From: Amycolatopsis lurida
Lineage (GTDB): Bacteria > Actinomycetota > Actinomycetes > Mycobacteriales > Pseudonocardiaceae
DNA: 64,000 nucleotides
Reading direction: 5' to 3'
Assembly: GCF_900105055.1 (NCBI RefSeq)
Contig: NZ_FNTA01000004.1
Coordinates: 4,991,501 to 5,055,500 of the forward strand
The translations under genes were made by a program, and so were the position numbers. Within the stretch, counting starts at the first letter, position 1, and each line of letters opens with the position of its first letter. Below the pieces are notes generated by a model. The model saw nothing but the letters and a program-made list of their open reading frames with translations. It was not told the DNA's origin and made no database searches. Below, piece after piece: positions 24,958-33,288 of the stretch.

Positions 24958-26457
24958 GTGGACGAAGTAGCGCAGAAACGAAGGGCGGAGGAGAACCAGC
25001 TCGCCGCCGCGCTGACCAAAGGCCCGGCGGAGGTTCTCGATTTCCTGCTGCCGTTGTGGGTGGGGAGTCAGCTCGGCGCGTCGGCCGCCGAGGTCGGGGC
25101 GCTGACGGCGCTGGAGACGCTGGTGTCGTTCGTGGTCCGGCCGATCGCGGGTTCCCTCGCGGACCGGTTCGACCGCGGCCGGATCGCCGCCGTCGGTGCA
25201 GTCCTCTATGGACTGTCCTTTGTAGTCTATGCGGTGGCTCCGGGGATCGGGGTCGCCTACCTGGCCGCGGTTCTCGGCGGCGCGGGCGGCGCGCTGTTCT
25301 GGGTCGCGTTGCGGGCCCGCGTGGGGGAGGGGCTCGCGAGGGACGACGGCGCGTTCAGCAAGCTGTTCGCGGCCGAAGGCGGCGGGACATGGATCGCGTT
25401 CGTGGTCGCGCTGACCGCCATCGCCTGGATCGACTACCGGGGCGTGTTCTGGCTCGGCGCGGCGGCCTGCGCGGTGGCCGCGGTGGTCCTGCTGAACGCG
25501 AAATCCACGCCCGTGCGCGAAGAAGGCGCGCCGCGGTTGCTGCAACTGGGCAAGAGGATGCGCCCGATGCTCGCGCTCGTCGCGTTGACCGCGATGGCGG
25601 AGGCCGGGGTCGCCCTCCTGCTCCTGATGCACCTGCAACGCGGACATCAACTGCAACTCGGCGAGATCGCCGCGGTGTTCATCCCCGGATTCATCGTGTA
25701 CAGCCTGCTGCCGGACTACCTGCACGGCTTCGTCCGCAAGGTCGGCCGGACGCGGGTGCTCGCACTGGCGATGGTGGCGAGCGCGATCTTCGCCACCGGG
25801 TTGTCCTTCGCGCCGAGTCCGCCGGTGCTCGCGGTCATGTGGGTGCTGTCCGCGGCGGCGTTCGCGGCCGCCATCCCGGTGGAGCAGGCGGTGGTCGCCG
25901 AGGCGGCCGGGCTCAGTCTCGGCCGCGCGATGGGGATCTACGAGAGCGCGACGCTACTCGGAGCGACGATCGGCACCTTCGTGGCGGGCCAGCTCTACGG
26001 TTCGGACGCCGGTTGGCGTGTCGCCTGCTTCGGCGCGGCGGCGCTCCTGCTCTTCGGATCGTTCGTGGTTCGTGGCGCCGTACGGCGTGTCGGAGTTGCG
26101 GAGTTTCCCGTGGAACCACGAAAAACGGTGTCACAAAAGGAAAAGCCGGTAACCCGCACGGTCGAGGAGAGTCCGCAAGCGGCCGAATCGGTGACGGAGG
26201 AGCCGAACAAGCGCGCGAACCCGCTTCGCAACTGGACGGTCCATGTCGCGGTGTACGTCGTCGCGCAGGCGGCGCTGGCGTTCGCCGGCTACAGCTGGCC
26301 CGTCGAAGCGTTGTTCGGCGGCTCTCACCCCGCCGGCTGGTACTGGAACTCCAGTGGTCACTGGCTGTTGAACATCGGCCGGATCTGGACCTTCGTCCTG
26401 GTGATCGACACGGTGTGGACCCTCGGCCGCGCGGTGCTGAAAAAGCGGCCTTATTGA
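24958..26457 (+). CDS. MFS transporter with extra C-terminal membrane domain
   Basis: A 499-residue protein. Residues ~20-395 are a 12-helix MFS transporter (FVVRPIAGSLADRFDRGRIA is the A-motif loop between helices 2 and 3). A charged linker follows (EKPVTRTVEESPQAAESVTE), then an added ~80-residue domain with two or three further helices, from NPLRNWTVHVAVYVVAQAAL to IGRIWTFVLVIDTVWTLGRA, including GWYWNSSGHW. I know no named function for this domain in MFS proteins. The start is GTG 24958 behind GGGGG. TetR control is indicated by the operator 17 bp before the start. Confidence 0.82.
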   Translation: MDEVAQKRRAEENQLAAALTKGPAEVLDFLLPLWVGSQLGASAAEVGALTALETLVSFVVRPIAGSLADRFDRGRIAAVGAVLYGLSFVVYAVAPGIGVAYLAAVLGGAGGALFWVALRARVGEGLARDDGAFSKLFAAEGGGTWIAFVVALTAIAWIDYRGVFWLGAAACAVAAVVLLNAKSTPVREEGAPRLLQLGKRMRPMLALVALTAMAEAGVALLLLMHLQRGHQLQLGEIAAVFIPGFIVYSLLPDYLHGFVRKVGRTRVLALAMVASAIFATGLSFAPSPPVLAVMWVLSAAAFAAAIPVEQAVVAEAAGLSLGRAMGIYESATLLGATIGTFVAGQLYGSDAGWRVACFGAAALLLFGSFVVRGAVRRVGVAEFPVEPRKTVSQKEKPVTRTVEESPQAAESVTEEPNKRANPLRNWTVHVAVYVVAQAALAFAGYSWPVEALFGGSHPAGWYWNSSGHWLLNIGRIWTFVLVIDTVWTLGRAVLKKRPY

Positions 26458-26483
26458 CAAGTTGTCTAACATGACATCATGTC
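26456..26483. promoter_or_regulatory. Double palindrome over the start of the EphD-like gene
   Basis: Two 11-bp palindromes, GACAAGTTGTC (26456-26466) and GACATCATGTC (26473-26483), 6 bp apart. The second contains the ATG start codon. Both share GACA/TGTC half-sites, which fits a TetR-type regulator, probably the one encoded directly downstream (28182-28793). Confidence 0.6.
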
Positions 26484-28185
26484 TCACAAGTGGGTGACGG
26501 CCAGCGACGGTGTCCGCCTTTCGGTCCGGGTGACCGGCGTCGACGACGCGCCCACGGTGGTGCTCGTCCACGGCTACCCGGACAACGGCTCCATGTGGGA
26601 CGGCATCGCCGCCCTGCTCGAACGCCGCTACCGGGTCGTCGTCTACGACGTCCGCGGCGCGGGTCGCTCGGACAAGCCGTCGGGACGCGCGTCCTACAAG
26701 CTGGACCAACTGTCCGATGACCTGGCCGCGGTCGTCGACGAGGTGCAGCCCGAAGGCAAGGTCCACCTGCTCGCGCACGACTGGGGCTCCATCCAGACCT
26801 GGCATTCGGTCACCGGCGAGAAGCTGCGCGGACGGCTGGCGTCGTTCACGTCGATCTCCGGGCCGAGCCTCGACCACGCCGGCGCGTGGTTCCGCGACCA
26901 GGTGCGCCCGAGCCCGAAAAGGCTCAAGAACGCGCTTGTCCAGTGGGCGCATTCGACCTACATCCTCGGGTTTCAGATCCCCCTGATCCCGCAGGTGCTC
27001 TGGCGCACCGGCGCGATGGGCGCGCTCATCGGCCGGATGGATCCGGCGGCCGCGGCGCCGTCCACTTCGGATGGTCTGTACGGACTCAACCTCTACCGCG
27101 CCAACATGTTCACCCGCCTTTCCCGGCCGCGGCCGCACCAAGCCGAGATCCCGGTGCAGGTGCTCGCGCCCACCGGCGACAAATTCGTCACCACGCCGTT
27201 GCAGACCGAGATCGAGCGCTGGGCGCCGGACCTCCGGATCCGCCGGATCGTCGGCACGCACTGGGTGGTCCGCGAGAAGCCCCAGGTGATCGCCGACGCC
27301 ACCGCCGAGCTGATCGACCACGTCGAAGGCGGCGAGGAGAGCCGTGCGCTCAAGCGCGCCCGGTCCGGCGGCTTCGCGCACAAGCTCGTCGTCGTCACCG
27401 GCGCCGGCAGCGGGATCGGCCGCGCGACGGCGCTCGCGTTCGCGGACAAGGGCGCCGACCTGGTCATCACCGACATCAACGGCTCGGCCGCCACGGAAAC
27501 CGCGAAACTCCTGCGGGACAAGGGTGTCACCGTCGGCGAGTACACAGTGGACTCTTCCGACGCCAAGGCGGTCGAGAAGTTCGCCCAGCAGGTCAAGGAG
27601 GAGTTCGGGGTTCCGGACATCGTCGTCAACAACGCGGGGATCGGCCTGTCCGGCCCGTTCCTCGACACGACGGTCAAGGACTGGGAACGCCTCATCGACG
27701 TGAACCTGTGGGGCGTCATCCACGGCTGCCGCGTCTTCGCCGAGCAGATGCGCGAGCGGGCCGAAGGCGGCCAGATCGTCAACGTCGCTTCGGCCGCCGC
27801 CTATCTGCCGTCGAAGATCCTTTCCGCCTACGCCACCACCAAATCCGCTGTGCTGACGTTGAGCGTGTGCCTGCGGGCCGAGCTCGCCGCCGAGAACATC
27901 GGTGTCACCGCGATCTGCCCCGGCATCGTGAACACGAACATCACCAGCACCACCCGCTTCGTGGGCGTCGACGAGATCGAGCAGAAGCGGCGCCAGAAGT
28001 CGAGCAGCAAGCTGTACGCGAAACGCGGTTTCGGCCCGGAGAAGGTCGCGCGCGACATCCTGCGCGCGGTCGAGAAGGACAAGGCCATTCAGCCGTCGAC
28101 GCCGGAGGCCAAGGCCGCGCTCGTCCTCTCCCGGCTCACCCCCGGACTGCTGCGGGCCGCGGCGAAACTGGACGTCAGCCCGTGA
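26479..28185 (+). CDS. EphD-like fusion of alpha/beta hydrolase and short-chain dehydrogenase
   Basis: A 568-residue two-domain protein. Residues ~1-285 are an alpha/beta hydrolase (VVLVHGYPDNGSMWDG oxyanion region, nucleophile Asp in LLAHDWGSIQTW, late His in GTHWVVREKP), the pattern of epoxide hydrolases. Residues ~300-568 are an SDR: cofactor motif VVTGAGSGIGRATALAF, NNAGIGLSG, Ser in NVASAAAY and Y-x-x-x-K in SAYATTKSAVL. The same fusion is EphD (Rv2214c) in M. tuberculosis, linked to cell-envelope lipids. The substrate here is unknown. It overlaps the TetR gene downstream by 4 bp (GTGA). Confidence 0.88.
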   Translation: MSHKWVTASDGVRLSVRVTGVDDAPTVVLVHGYPDNGSMWDGIAALLERRYRVVVYDVRGAGRSDKPSGRASYKLDQLSDDLAAVVDEVQPEGKVHLLAHDWGSIQTWHSVTGEKLRGRLASFTSISGPSLDHAGAWFRDQVRPSPKRLKNALVQWAHSTYILGFQIPLIPQVLWRTGAMGALIGRMDPAAAAPSTSDGLYGLNLYRANMFTRLSRPRPHQAEIPVQVLAPTGDKFVTTPLQTEIERWAPDLRIRRIVGTHWVVREKPQVIADATAELIDHVEGGEESRALKRARSGGFAHKLVVVTGAGSGIGRATALAFADKGADLVITDINGSAATETAKLLRDKGVTVGEYTVDSSDAKAVEKFAQQVKEEFGVPDIVVNNAGIGLSGPFLDTTVKDWERLIDVNLWGVIHGCRVFAEQMRERAEGGQIVNVASAAAYLPSKILSAYATTKSAVLTLSVCLRAELAAENIGVTAICPGIVNTNITSTTRFVGVDEIEQKRRQKSSSKLYAKRGFGPEKVARDILRAVEKDKAIQPSTPEAKAALVLSRLTPGLLRAAAKLDVSP

Positions 28186-28793
28186 CCCGGCGCCCTCGCC
28201 GCATGTCGCCGGAAGCGCGCCGCGAGGACCTGATCCGCGCCGCGCTGGACCTGTTCGGCTCGCGCGCGCCCGAGCTCGTCACGGTCGACGACATCATCGC
28301 CCGGGCCGAGGTCTCGCGGCCGCTGTTCTACCGGTACTTCTCGAGCCTGCGCGAACTGCAGGTCGAAGCGCTGAAGACGGTCACCGAAGGGCTCATCGAC
28401 GGCCTTGCCGGACTCGAGGAAGGCCCGCCCGAAACCCGGCTGCGGGCCGCCGTCCGCGGCCTGATCGACGTCGCCGATCACTACCGAGCGGGTTATGTCG
28501 CGCTGTTGCGCAGCGGCTCCGTGATCGCGACGTCGGAGACGGACGCCGCGATCGACGAGGTCCGCAACCGCGCCGTCGAGCTGATCCTCGGCGCGCTGGG
28601 AGTGCCGGAGCCCTCGCCTATGCTCCTGTTGACCTTGCGCTGCTGGACCGCGGTGGTGGAGGGCTCGCTGTTGAGCTGGCTGCAGGAGCGGGCCGTACCG
28701 CGCGAGGTGCTCGATGGGTGGCTGGTCGATCAGCTCACGGCCATGCTCTCGGCGACCGCTGCCCACGATTCTTCGGTCCCGCAGCTGCAATGA
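28182..28793 (+). CDS. TetR-family regulator coupled to the EphD-like gene
   Basis: A 203-residue TetR regulator with a helix-turn-helix in VTVDDIIARAEVSRPLFYRY (residues ~32-52) and a helical ligand domain. It begins at GTG 28182, overlapping the stop of the EphD-like gene, so it is made in proportion to that enzyme and probably controls the operon through the double palindrome at 26456-26483. Its stop overlaps a 13-17-13 element by two bases. Confidence 0.85.
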   Translation: MTRRPRRMSPEARREDLIRAALDLFGSRAPELVTVDDIIARAEVSRPLFYRYFSSLRELQVEALKTVTEGLIDGLAGLEEGPPETRLRAAVRGLIDVADHYRAGYVALLRSGSVIATSETDAAIDEVRNRAVELILGALGVPEPSPMLLLTLRCWTAVVEGSLLSWLQERAVPREVLDGWLVDQLTAMLSATAAHDSSVPQLQ

Positions 28794-28835
28794 ACGGGCC
28801 GTTCCTCGCGAAATTCGCAAGGAACGGCCCGTTTC
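28792..28835. repeat. 13-17-13 hairpin element (one extra base)
   Basis: Core GAACGGGCCGTTC (28792-28804), 17-nt spacer, core GAACGGCCCGTTTC (28822-28835; one inserted T). The middle triplets GGC and GCC are complementary. This copy uses GAACG/CGTTC arms instead of GAARG/CYTTC. It sits between the convergent TetR and citA genes and is a likely two-way terminator. Confidence 0.8.
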
Positions 28836-28845
28836 ATAGCGCGCG

Positions 28846-29994
28846 TCAGGACTGCTTGATCACCAGGTCCCAGCCTTCGACGTCTTCCGGCTTGCGCGGC
28901 TCGGGGCCGACGTACTTGGCCGACGGCCGCACGAGACGCCCGGTCTTCTTCTGCTCCAGGATGTGCGCGGCCCAGCCGGCGGTGCGCGCCGAGCTGAACA
29001 TCGCGGGCATCATATGCGGCGGCACCTCGGCGAAGTCCAGGATCACGGCCGCCCAGAACTCGACGTTGGTCTCGATCGGGTGGTCCGGACGCCGCTCGCG
29101 CAGCTCCTTCAGCGCCACCTGCTCCAGCTCGGCGGCGGCCTCGTAGCGCGACGCGCCGAGCTCCTGGCACGTGCGGCGCAGCACGCGCGCCCGCGGGTCC
29201 TCCGCGCGGTACACGCGGTGCCCGAAGCCCATCATCCGTTCCTTGCGGTCCAGGATGCCCTTGACCAGGCCGACCGCGTCGCCGGTCTTCTCGACCTCTT
29301 CGATCATCGGCAGCACGCGCGCCGGCGCGCCGCCGTGCAGCGGGCCGGACATGGCGCCGATCGCGCCGGACAGCGCCGCGGCGACGTCGGCGCCGGTCGA
29401 GGCGATGACCCTGGCGGTGAAGGTGGAGGCGTTGAGGCCGTGTTCGGCGGCCGAGACCCAGTAGGCGTCGATGGCCTTGACGTGGGCCGGGTCGGGCTCG
29501 CCACGCCACCGGACCATGAACCGCTCGGTGATCGACTTGGCCTCGTCGACCCTGGTCTGCGGGACGGCGGGCTGCCCGATGCCGCGAGCGGACTGGGCGA
29601 CGTACGAAAGCGCCATCACCGAGGCGCGGGCCAGCTGGTCGCGCGCTTCGTCGTCGGTGATGTCGAGCAGCGGCCGGTAGCCCCAGATGGGGGCGAGCAT
29701 GGCCAGCGCGGCCTGGACGTCGACGCGGACGTCACCGGTGTGCACCGGCAGCGGGAACGGCTCGGCGGGCGGTAGCCCGTGGCCGAAGCGGCTGTCGACG
29801 AGAAGTCCCCAGACGTCACCGAAGGTCACCTTGCCGGCGAGATCCTCGATGTCGACACCGCGATAGCGCAGCGCGCCACCGTCACGGTCGGGCTCGGCGA
29901 TTTCGGTCTTGAAGGCGACCACGCCTTCGAGACCGGGTCGGAAACCGTCGTCGACCTGGTCGGACGGCTTGGTGCTGATCGTGGAGGCACTCAC
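28846..29994 (-). CDS. citA: Citrate synthase 2 (CitA type)
   Basis: A 382-residue short-form citrate synthase that condenses oxaloacetate with acetyl-CoA (members of this branch may also use propionyl-CoA). Catalytic regions are SGPLHGGAPARVLPMIEEV (His), GFGHRVYRAEDPRARVL (His) and NVEFWAAVILDFAEVP (Asp replaced by Glu-containing segment, as in this branch), then SARTAGWAAHILEQ. I place the start at GTG 29994 (SASTISTKPSDQ) because GAAAGG lies ~9 nt before; an ATG at 30039 would add a non-conserved stretch. It is divergent from ureA. A second citrate synthase is at 61264. Confidence 0.9.
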   Translation of the reverse strand: MSASTISTKPSDQVDDGFRPGLEGVVAFKTEIAEPDRDGGALRYRGVDIEDLAGKVTFGDVWGLLVDSRFGHGLPPAEPFPLPVHTGDVRVDVQAALAMLAPIWGYRPLLDITDDEARDQLARASVMALSYVAQSARGIGQPAVPQTRVDEAKSITERFMVRWRGEPDPAHVKAIDAYWVSAAEHGLNASTFTARVIASTGADVAAALSGAIGAMSGPLHGGAPARVLPMIEEVEKTGDAVGLVKGILDRKERMMGFGHRVYRAEDPRARVLRRTCQELGASRYEAAAELEQVALKELRERRPDHPIETNVEFWAAVILDFAEVPPHMMPAMFSSARTAGWAAHILEQKKTGRLVRPSAKYVGPEPRKPEDVEGWDLVIKQS

Positions 29995-30141
29995 TGTGGT
30001 GAAACCTTTCGATGCGCATTCCCCGGCTTTGTGTTTCATGCGTGGACGGGTTGCACGCAGCGAAGGCGCGCCTCATCGCACGGATGGACAAACTTTGCTC
30101 CACGTCGCGGCGCGGGGCAATCGAAAGATGTGGTGCTTTCG

Positions 30142-30218
30142 GTCACGATTACGAGAACGATTCAGTGAAATCGGCGCTCGTACGCGAAGAGTTACGGTTC
30201 CGTTCACTTTCCGTGTAC
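30142..30218. promoter_or_regulatory. 11-bp phased repeats upstream of ureA
   Basis: Three GTN(C/T)AC-like boxes start exactly 11 bp apart: GTTAC at 30191, GTTCAC at 30202 and GTGTAC at 30213. GTCAC (30142) and GTGAA (30165) lie further upstream. The 11-bp phase puts them on one helix face, as in sites for GlnR, the actinobacterial nitrogen regulator of urease genes. The match to the GlnR consensus is only partial. A GATAGA hexamer ~9 bp before the ureA ATG and the lack of a ribosome site suggest a leaderless ureA transcript. Confidence 0.35.
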
Positions 30219-30286
30219 CGGGCGCCGAGGTAAATCCTGTGTTTCGAGAACCGGCGGCGGGCGGTTTCCGGTGATAGACCTTTCCC

Positions 30287-30589
30287 ATGCACCTGAGCCC
30301 CCAGGAGCGGGACAAACTGCTCATCCACGTCGCGGCGGACGTAGCGCGCAAACGCCTGGAACGAGGGGTCCTGCTGAACTACCCCGAGGCGGTCGCGCTG
30401 ATCACCGACCACGTCCTCGAGGGCGCCCGCGACGGCCGGACGGTGAGTGAGCTCGTCGAGAGCGGGCGTTCGGTGCTCTCGCGGGCGCAGGTACTGGGCG
30501 GAGTACCGGAGATGGTCGATTCCGTGCAGGTCGAAGCCACTTTTCCGGACGGTACGAAGCTCGTCACCGTGCACGACCCGATCGTTTAG
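30287..30589 (+). CDS. ureA: Urease gamma subunit
   Basis: The smallest urease subunit, part of the nickel enzyme that splits urea to ammonia and carbamate in the cytoplasm. The 100-residue protein is full length (MHLSPQERDKLLIHVAADVA, LNYPEAVALITDHVLEGARD, GVPEMVDSVQVEATFPDGTK). No Shine-Dalgarno site is seen before ATG 30287, so translation may be leaderless. It leads the operon ureA-B-C-F-G-D. Confidence 0.96.
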   Translation: MHLSPQERDKLLIHVAADVARKRLERGVLLNYPEAVALITDHVLEGARDGRTVSELVESGRSVLSRAQVLGGVPEMVDSVQVEATFPDGTKLVTVHDPIV

Positions 30590-30599
30590 GGGGCCGCGA

Positions 30600-30893
30600 G
30601 TGCGACCAGGGGAGATCATCACCGGCGACGGGCCGGTGGAGCTGAACCCGGGCAGGCCGCGGGTCCGGCTGCTCGTGCGGAACCTCGGCGACCGGCCCGT
30701 CCAGGTCGGCTCGCACTACCATTTCGCGGCGGCGAATCCGGGACTCGAATTCGATCGCGACGCCGCGCGAGGACATCGGCTCGACGTGCCCGCGGGGACC
30801 TCGGTGCGGTTCGAACCGGGCGTCGAACGCGAAGTGGACCTTGTCCCGCTGGCCGGGAACCGCGCGGTGCCCGGATTGCGGATGGGGTCCTGA
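30600..30893 (+). CDS. ureB: Urease beta subunit
   Basis: A 97-residue beta subunit: VRPGEIITGDGPVELNPGRP at the start, then VRNLGDRPVQVGSHYHFAA (the SHYHF strand is typical) and LDVPAGTSVRFEPGVEREV. I chose GTG 30600, which gives the exact family N-terminus (GEI). The gap to ureA is 10 bp, and its stop shares one base with the ureC start. Confidence 0.95.
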   Translation: MRPGEIITGDGPVELNPGRPRVRLLVRNLGDRPVQVGSHYHFAAANPGLEFDRDAARGHRLDVPAGTSVRFEPGVEREVDLVPLAGNRAVPGLRMGS

Positions 30894-32614
30894 TGCCGTC
30901 GATCGATCGCGAGCGGTACGCCGAACTGTTCGGCCCGACGACCGGCGACCGGATCCGCCTCGCGGACACCGATCTGCTGATCGAAGTCACCGAAGACCGC
31001 AGTATGGGGCCGTCCGGCAGCGGCGACGAAATGTTGTTCGGCGGCGGCAAGGTCATCCGCGAGTCCATGGGCCAGGGGATGGCGACCCGGGCCGAAGGCG
31101 CGCCGGATCTGATCATCACCGGCGCCGTGATCCTGGACCACTGGGGGATCGTCAAGGCCGACGTCGGCGTCCGCGACGGCCGGATCGTCGGCATCGGCAA
31201 GGCCGGCAATCCCGACACCATGGACGGTGTGGACCCGGCGCTGGTCGTCGGCCCGTCCACGGAGGTGCTGTCCGGCAACGGGAAGATCCTCACCGCGGGC
31301 GGGATCGACTGCCACGTCCACTTCATCTGCCCGCAGCTGACCGAGACCGCGCTGGCGTCCGGCCTCACCACCCTCGTCGGCGGCGGGACCGGCCCGGCCG
31401 AAGGCAGCAAGGCCACCACCGTCACCCCCGGCGCGTGGAACCTCGGCCGGATGCTGCAGGCGATGGACGGCCAGCCGGTCAACGTCCTGTTGCTGGGCAA
31501 GGGGAACACCGTCCGGCACGAGGCACTGCGGGAACAGCTCGCCGCCGGCGCGGGCGGGTTCAAACTCCACGAGGACTGGGGCAGCACCCCGGCCGCGATC
31601 GACGCCTGCCTCACCGTCGCCGACGAGTCCGGGGTCCAGGTGGCGATCCACACCGACACCCTGAACGAGGCGGGTTTCCTGGAGTCCACTGTGGACGCCA
31701 TCCGCGGCCGCTCGATCAACGCGTACCACACCGAAGGCGCGGGCGGTGGGCACGCGCCGGACATCATCCAGGTCGCCGGGCTGCCCAACATCCTGCCGTC
31801 GTCGACGAACCCGACGCGTCCGCACACCGCGAACACCCTCGACGAACACCTCGACATGCTGGTCGTCTGCCACCACCTGAACCCGTCGGTACCCGAGGAT
31901 CTCGCGTTCGCCGAAAGCCGGATCCGGCCGACGACCATCGCCGCCGAGGACGTCCTGCACGACCTCGGCGCGATCTCCATGATGAGCTCGGACTCGCAGG
32001 CGATGGGCCGCATCGGCGAGGTGATCATCCGGACCTGGCAGACCGCGCACGGGATGAAACGGCGGCGCGGCGCCCTGCCCGGCGACGGCGCGGCCGACAA
32101 TCTGCGGGCTCGCCGCTATGTCGCCAAGTACACGATCAACCCCGCGATCGCGCACGGCATGGAACGCGAGATCGGCTCGGTGGAGGTCGGGAAACTCGCG
32201 GATCTCGTGCTGTGGGAGCCGAAGTTCTTCGGTGTCCGGCCGCATGTGGTGCTCAAGGGCGGTTTTCCGGCGTGGGCGGCGATGGGCGACGCGAACGCGT
32301 CCATCCCGACGCCGCAGCCGGTGCTCGCGCGGCCGATGTTCGGCGCGGCCCCGGTGGTCGCCGCCGCGAGCGGTTTCCATTTCGTGGCACCGGAAGCACT
32401 GGAAAGCGGGGTGGCGGAGCGCTTCGGCATCACGCGGAAGCTCATGCCGATCTCGAACACGCGCTCGCGAGGCAAGGCCGACATGGTGCTGAACGACGCG
32501 ACGCCGGACATCCGGGTGGATCCGGACAGCTTCGCCGTGCACGTCGACGGCGACCTGATCGAGCCGCGGCCGGTGACCGAACTGCCGATGGCGCAAAGGT
32601 ACTTCTTGTTCTGA
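30893..32614 (+). CDS. ureC: Urease alpha (catalytic) subunit
   Basis: The catalytic subunit, 573 residues, full length. All active-site parts are visible: the nickel His pair in GIDCHVHFICPQ, the carbamylated Lys in GGFKLHEDWG, the nickel and substrate His residues in AIHTDTLNEAG and YHTEGAGGGHAPD, the general acid His in MLVVCHHLNPSV and the nickel Asp in MMSSDSQAMGR. It starts within a TGATG overlap with ureB and ends in the same kind of overlap with ureF. Confidence 0.98.
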   Translation: MPSIDRERYAELFGPTTGDRIRLADTDLLIEVTEDRSMGPSGSGDEMLFGGGKVIRESMGQGMATRAEGAPDLIITGAVILDHWGIVKADVGVRDGRIVGIGKAGNPDTMDGVDPALVVGPSTEVLSGNGKILTAGGIDCHVHFICPQLTETALASGLTTLVGGGTGPAEGSKATTVTPGAWNLGRMLQAMDGQPVNVLLLGKGNTVRHEALREQLAAGAGGFKLHEDWGSTPAAIDACLTVADESGVQVAIHTDTLNEAGFLESTVDAIRGRSINAYHTEGAGGGHAPDIIQVAGLPNILPSSTNPTRPHTANTLDEHLDMLVVCHHLNPSVPEDLAFAESRIRPTTIAAEDVLHDLGAISMMSSDSQAMGRIGEVIIRTWQTAHGMKRRRGALPGDGAADNLRARRYVAKYTINPAIAHGMEREIGSVEVGKLADLVLWEPKFFGVRPHVVLKGGFPAWAAMGDANASIPTPQPVLARPMFGAAPVVAAASGFHFVAPEALESGVAERFGITRKLMPISNTRSRGKADMVLNDATPDIRVDPDSFAVHVDGDLIEPRPVTELPMAQRYFLF

Positions 32615-33288
32615 TGGACCTCGCCGCGCTCATCCTCGCCGACTCCCGGTTCCCCGGGGGTGGCCACGTCCATTCCGGCGGACTCGAAGAAGCCGTCACG
32701 CGGAAGCTGATCACGCATGAGCGCGATCTGCCTGGCTTCCTGTCCGGACGCTTGCGCACGGCGGGTTCGCTCGCCGCGGTGTTCGCCGCCGCGTCGGCGC
32801 ACGCCGCCGCGCGGAATGTCCAGAGTGGACATTGGCGGCGGCTCGACGCCGAACTCGACGCCAGGACGCCGTCGCTCGCGCAGCGCGAGGCGTCCCGTGC
32901 GCAAGGTCGCGGGACGGCCAGAGCGGGCAAGGCGGCGTGGCCGTCGCCGGTGCTTTCCCGGCTGTTGGAGGAAACCCCGCGACCGCATCATCCGGTGGTG
33001 GCCGGTGCACTGATCGGGGTGCCCTTCGACGCGGCGATGGCGGTGGCGTACCTCGCGATCAGCGGACCCGCGAGCGCGGCCGTGCGGCTGCTCGGTCTCG
33101 ACCCGTTCGCCGTCAACGCGGTCGTGGCCCGGCTCGCGAACGAGGTCCGGGACGTTTCCCTGCGCGCGGCCGAGGTCGCGGGCGACGATCCGGCCGATCT
33201 CCCGGCGCCGGGTTCTCCGGCGCTCGATCTGTTCGCCGAGGCACACGCCCGGCATCACCAGGAAGAGGTGCGTCTCTTTGCCAGCTGA
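32614..33288 (+). CDS. ureF: Urease accessory protein UreF
   Basis: UreF regulates the GTPase UreG in nickel insertion. This 224-residue protein shows the family N-terminus LILADSRFPGGGHVHSGGLE, and LLGLDPFAVNAVVARLANEV near the C-terminus. Identity to distant UreF proteins looks low in the middle, as is usual for actinobacteria. The ATG shares a base with the ureC stop, and the last 11 bases overlap ureG. Confidence 0.9.
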   Translation: MDLAALILADSRFPGGGHVHSGGLEEAVTRKLITHERDLPGFLSGRLRTAGSLAAVFAAASAHAAARNVQSGHWRRLDAELDARTPSLAQREASRAQGRGTARAGKAAWPSPVLSRLLEETPRPHHPVVAGALIGVPFDAAMAVAYLAISGPASAAVRLLGLDPFAVNAVVARLANEVRDVSLRAAEVAGDDPADLPAPGSPALDLFAEAHARHHQEEVRLFAS

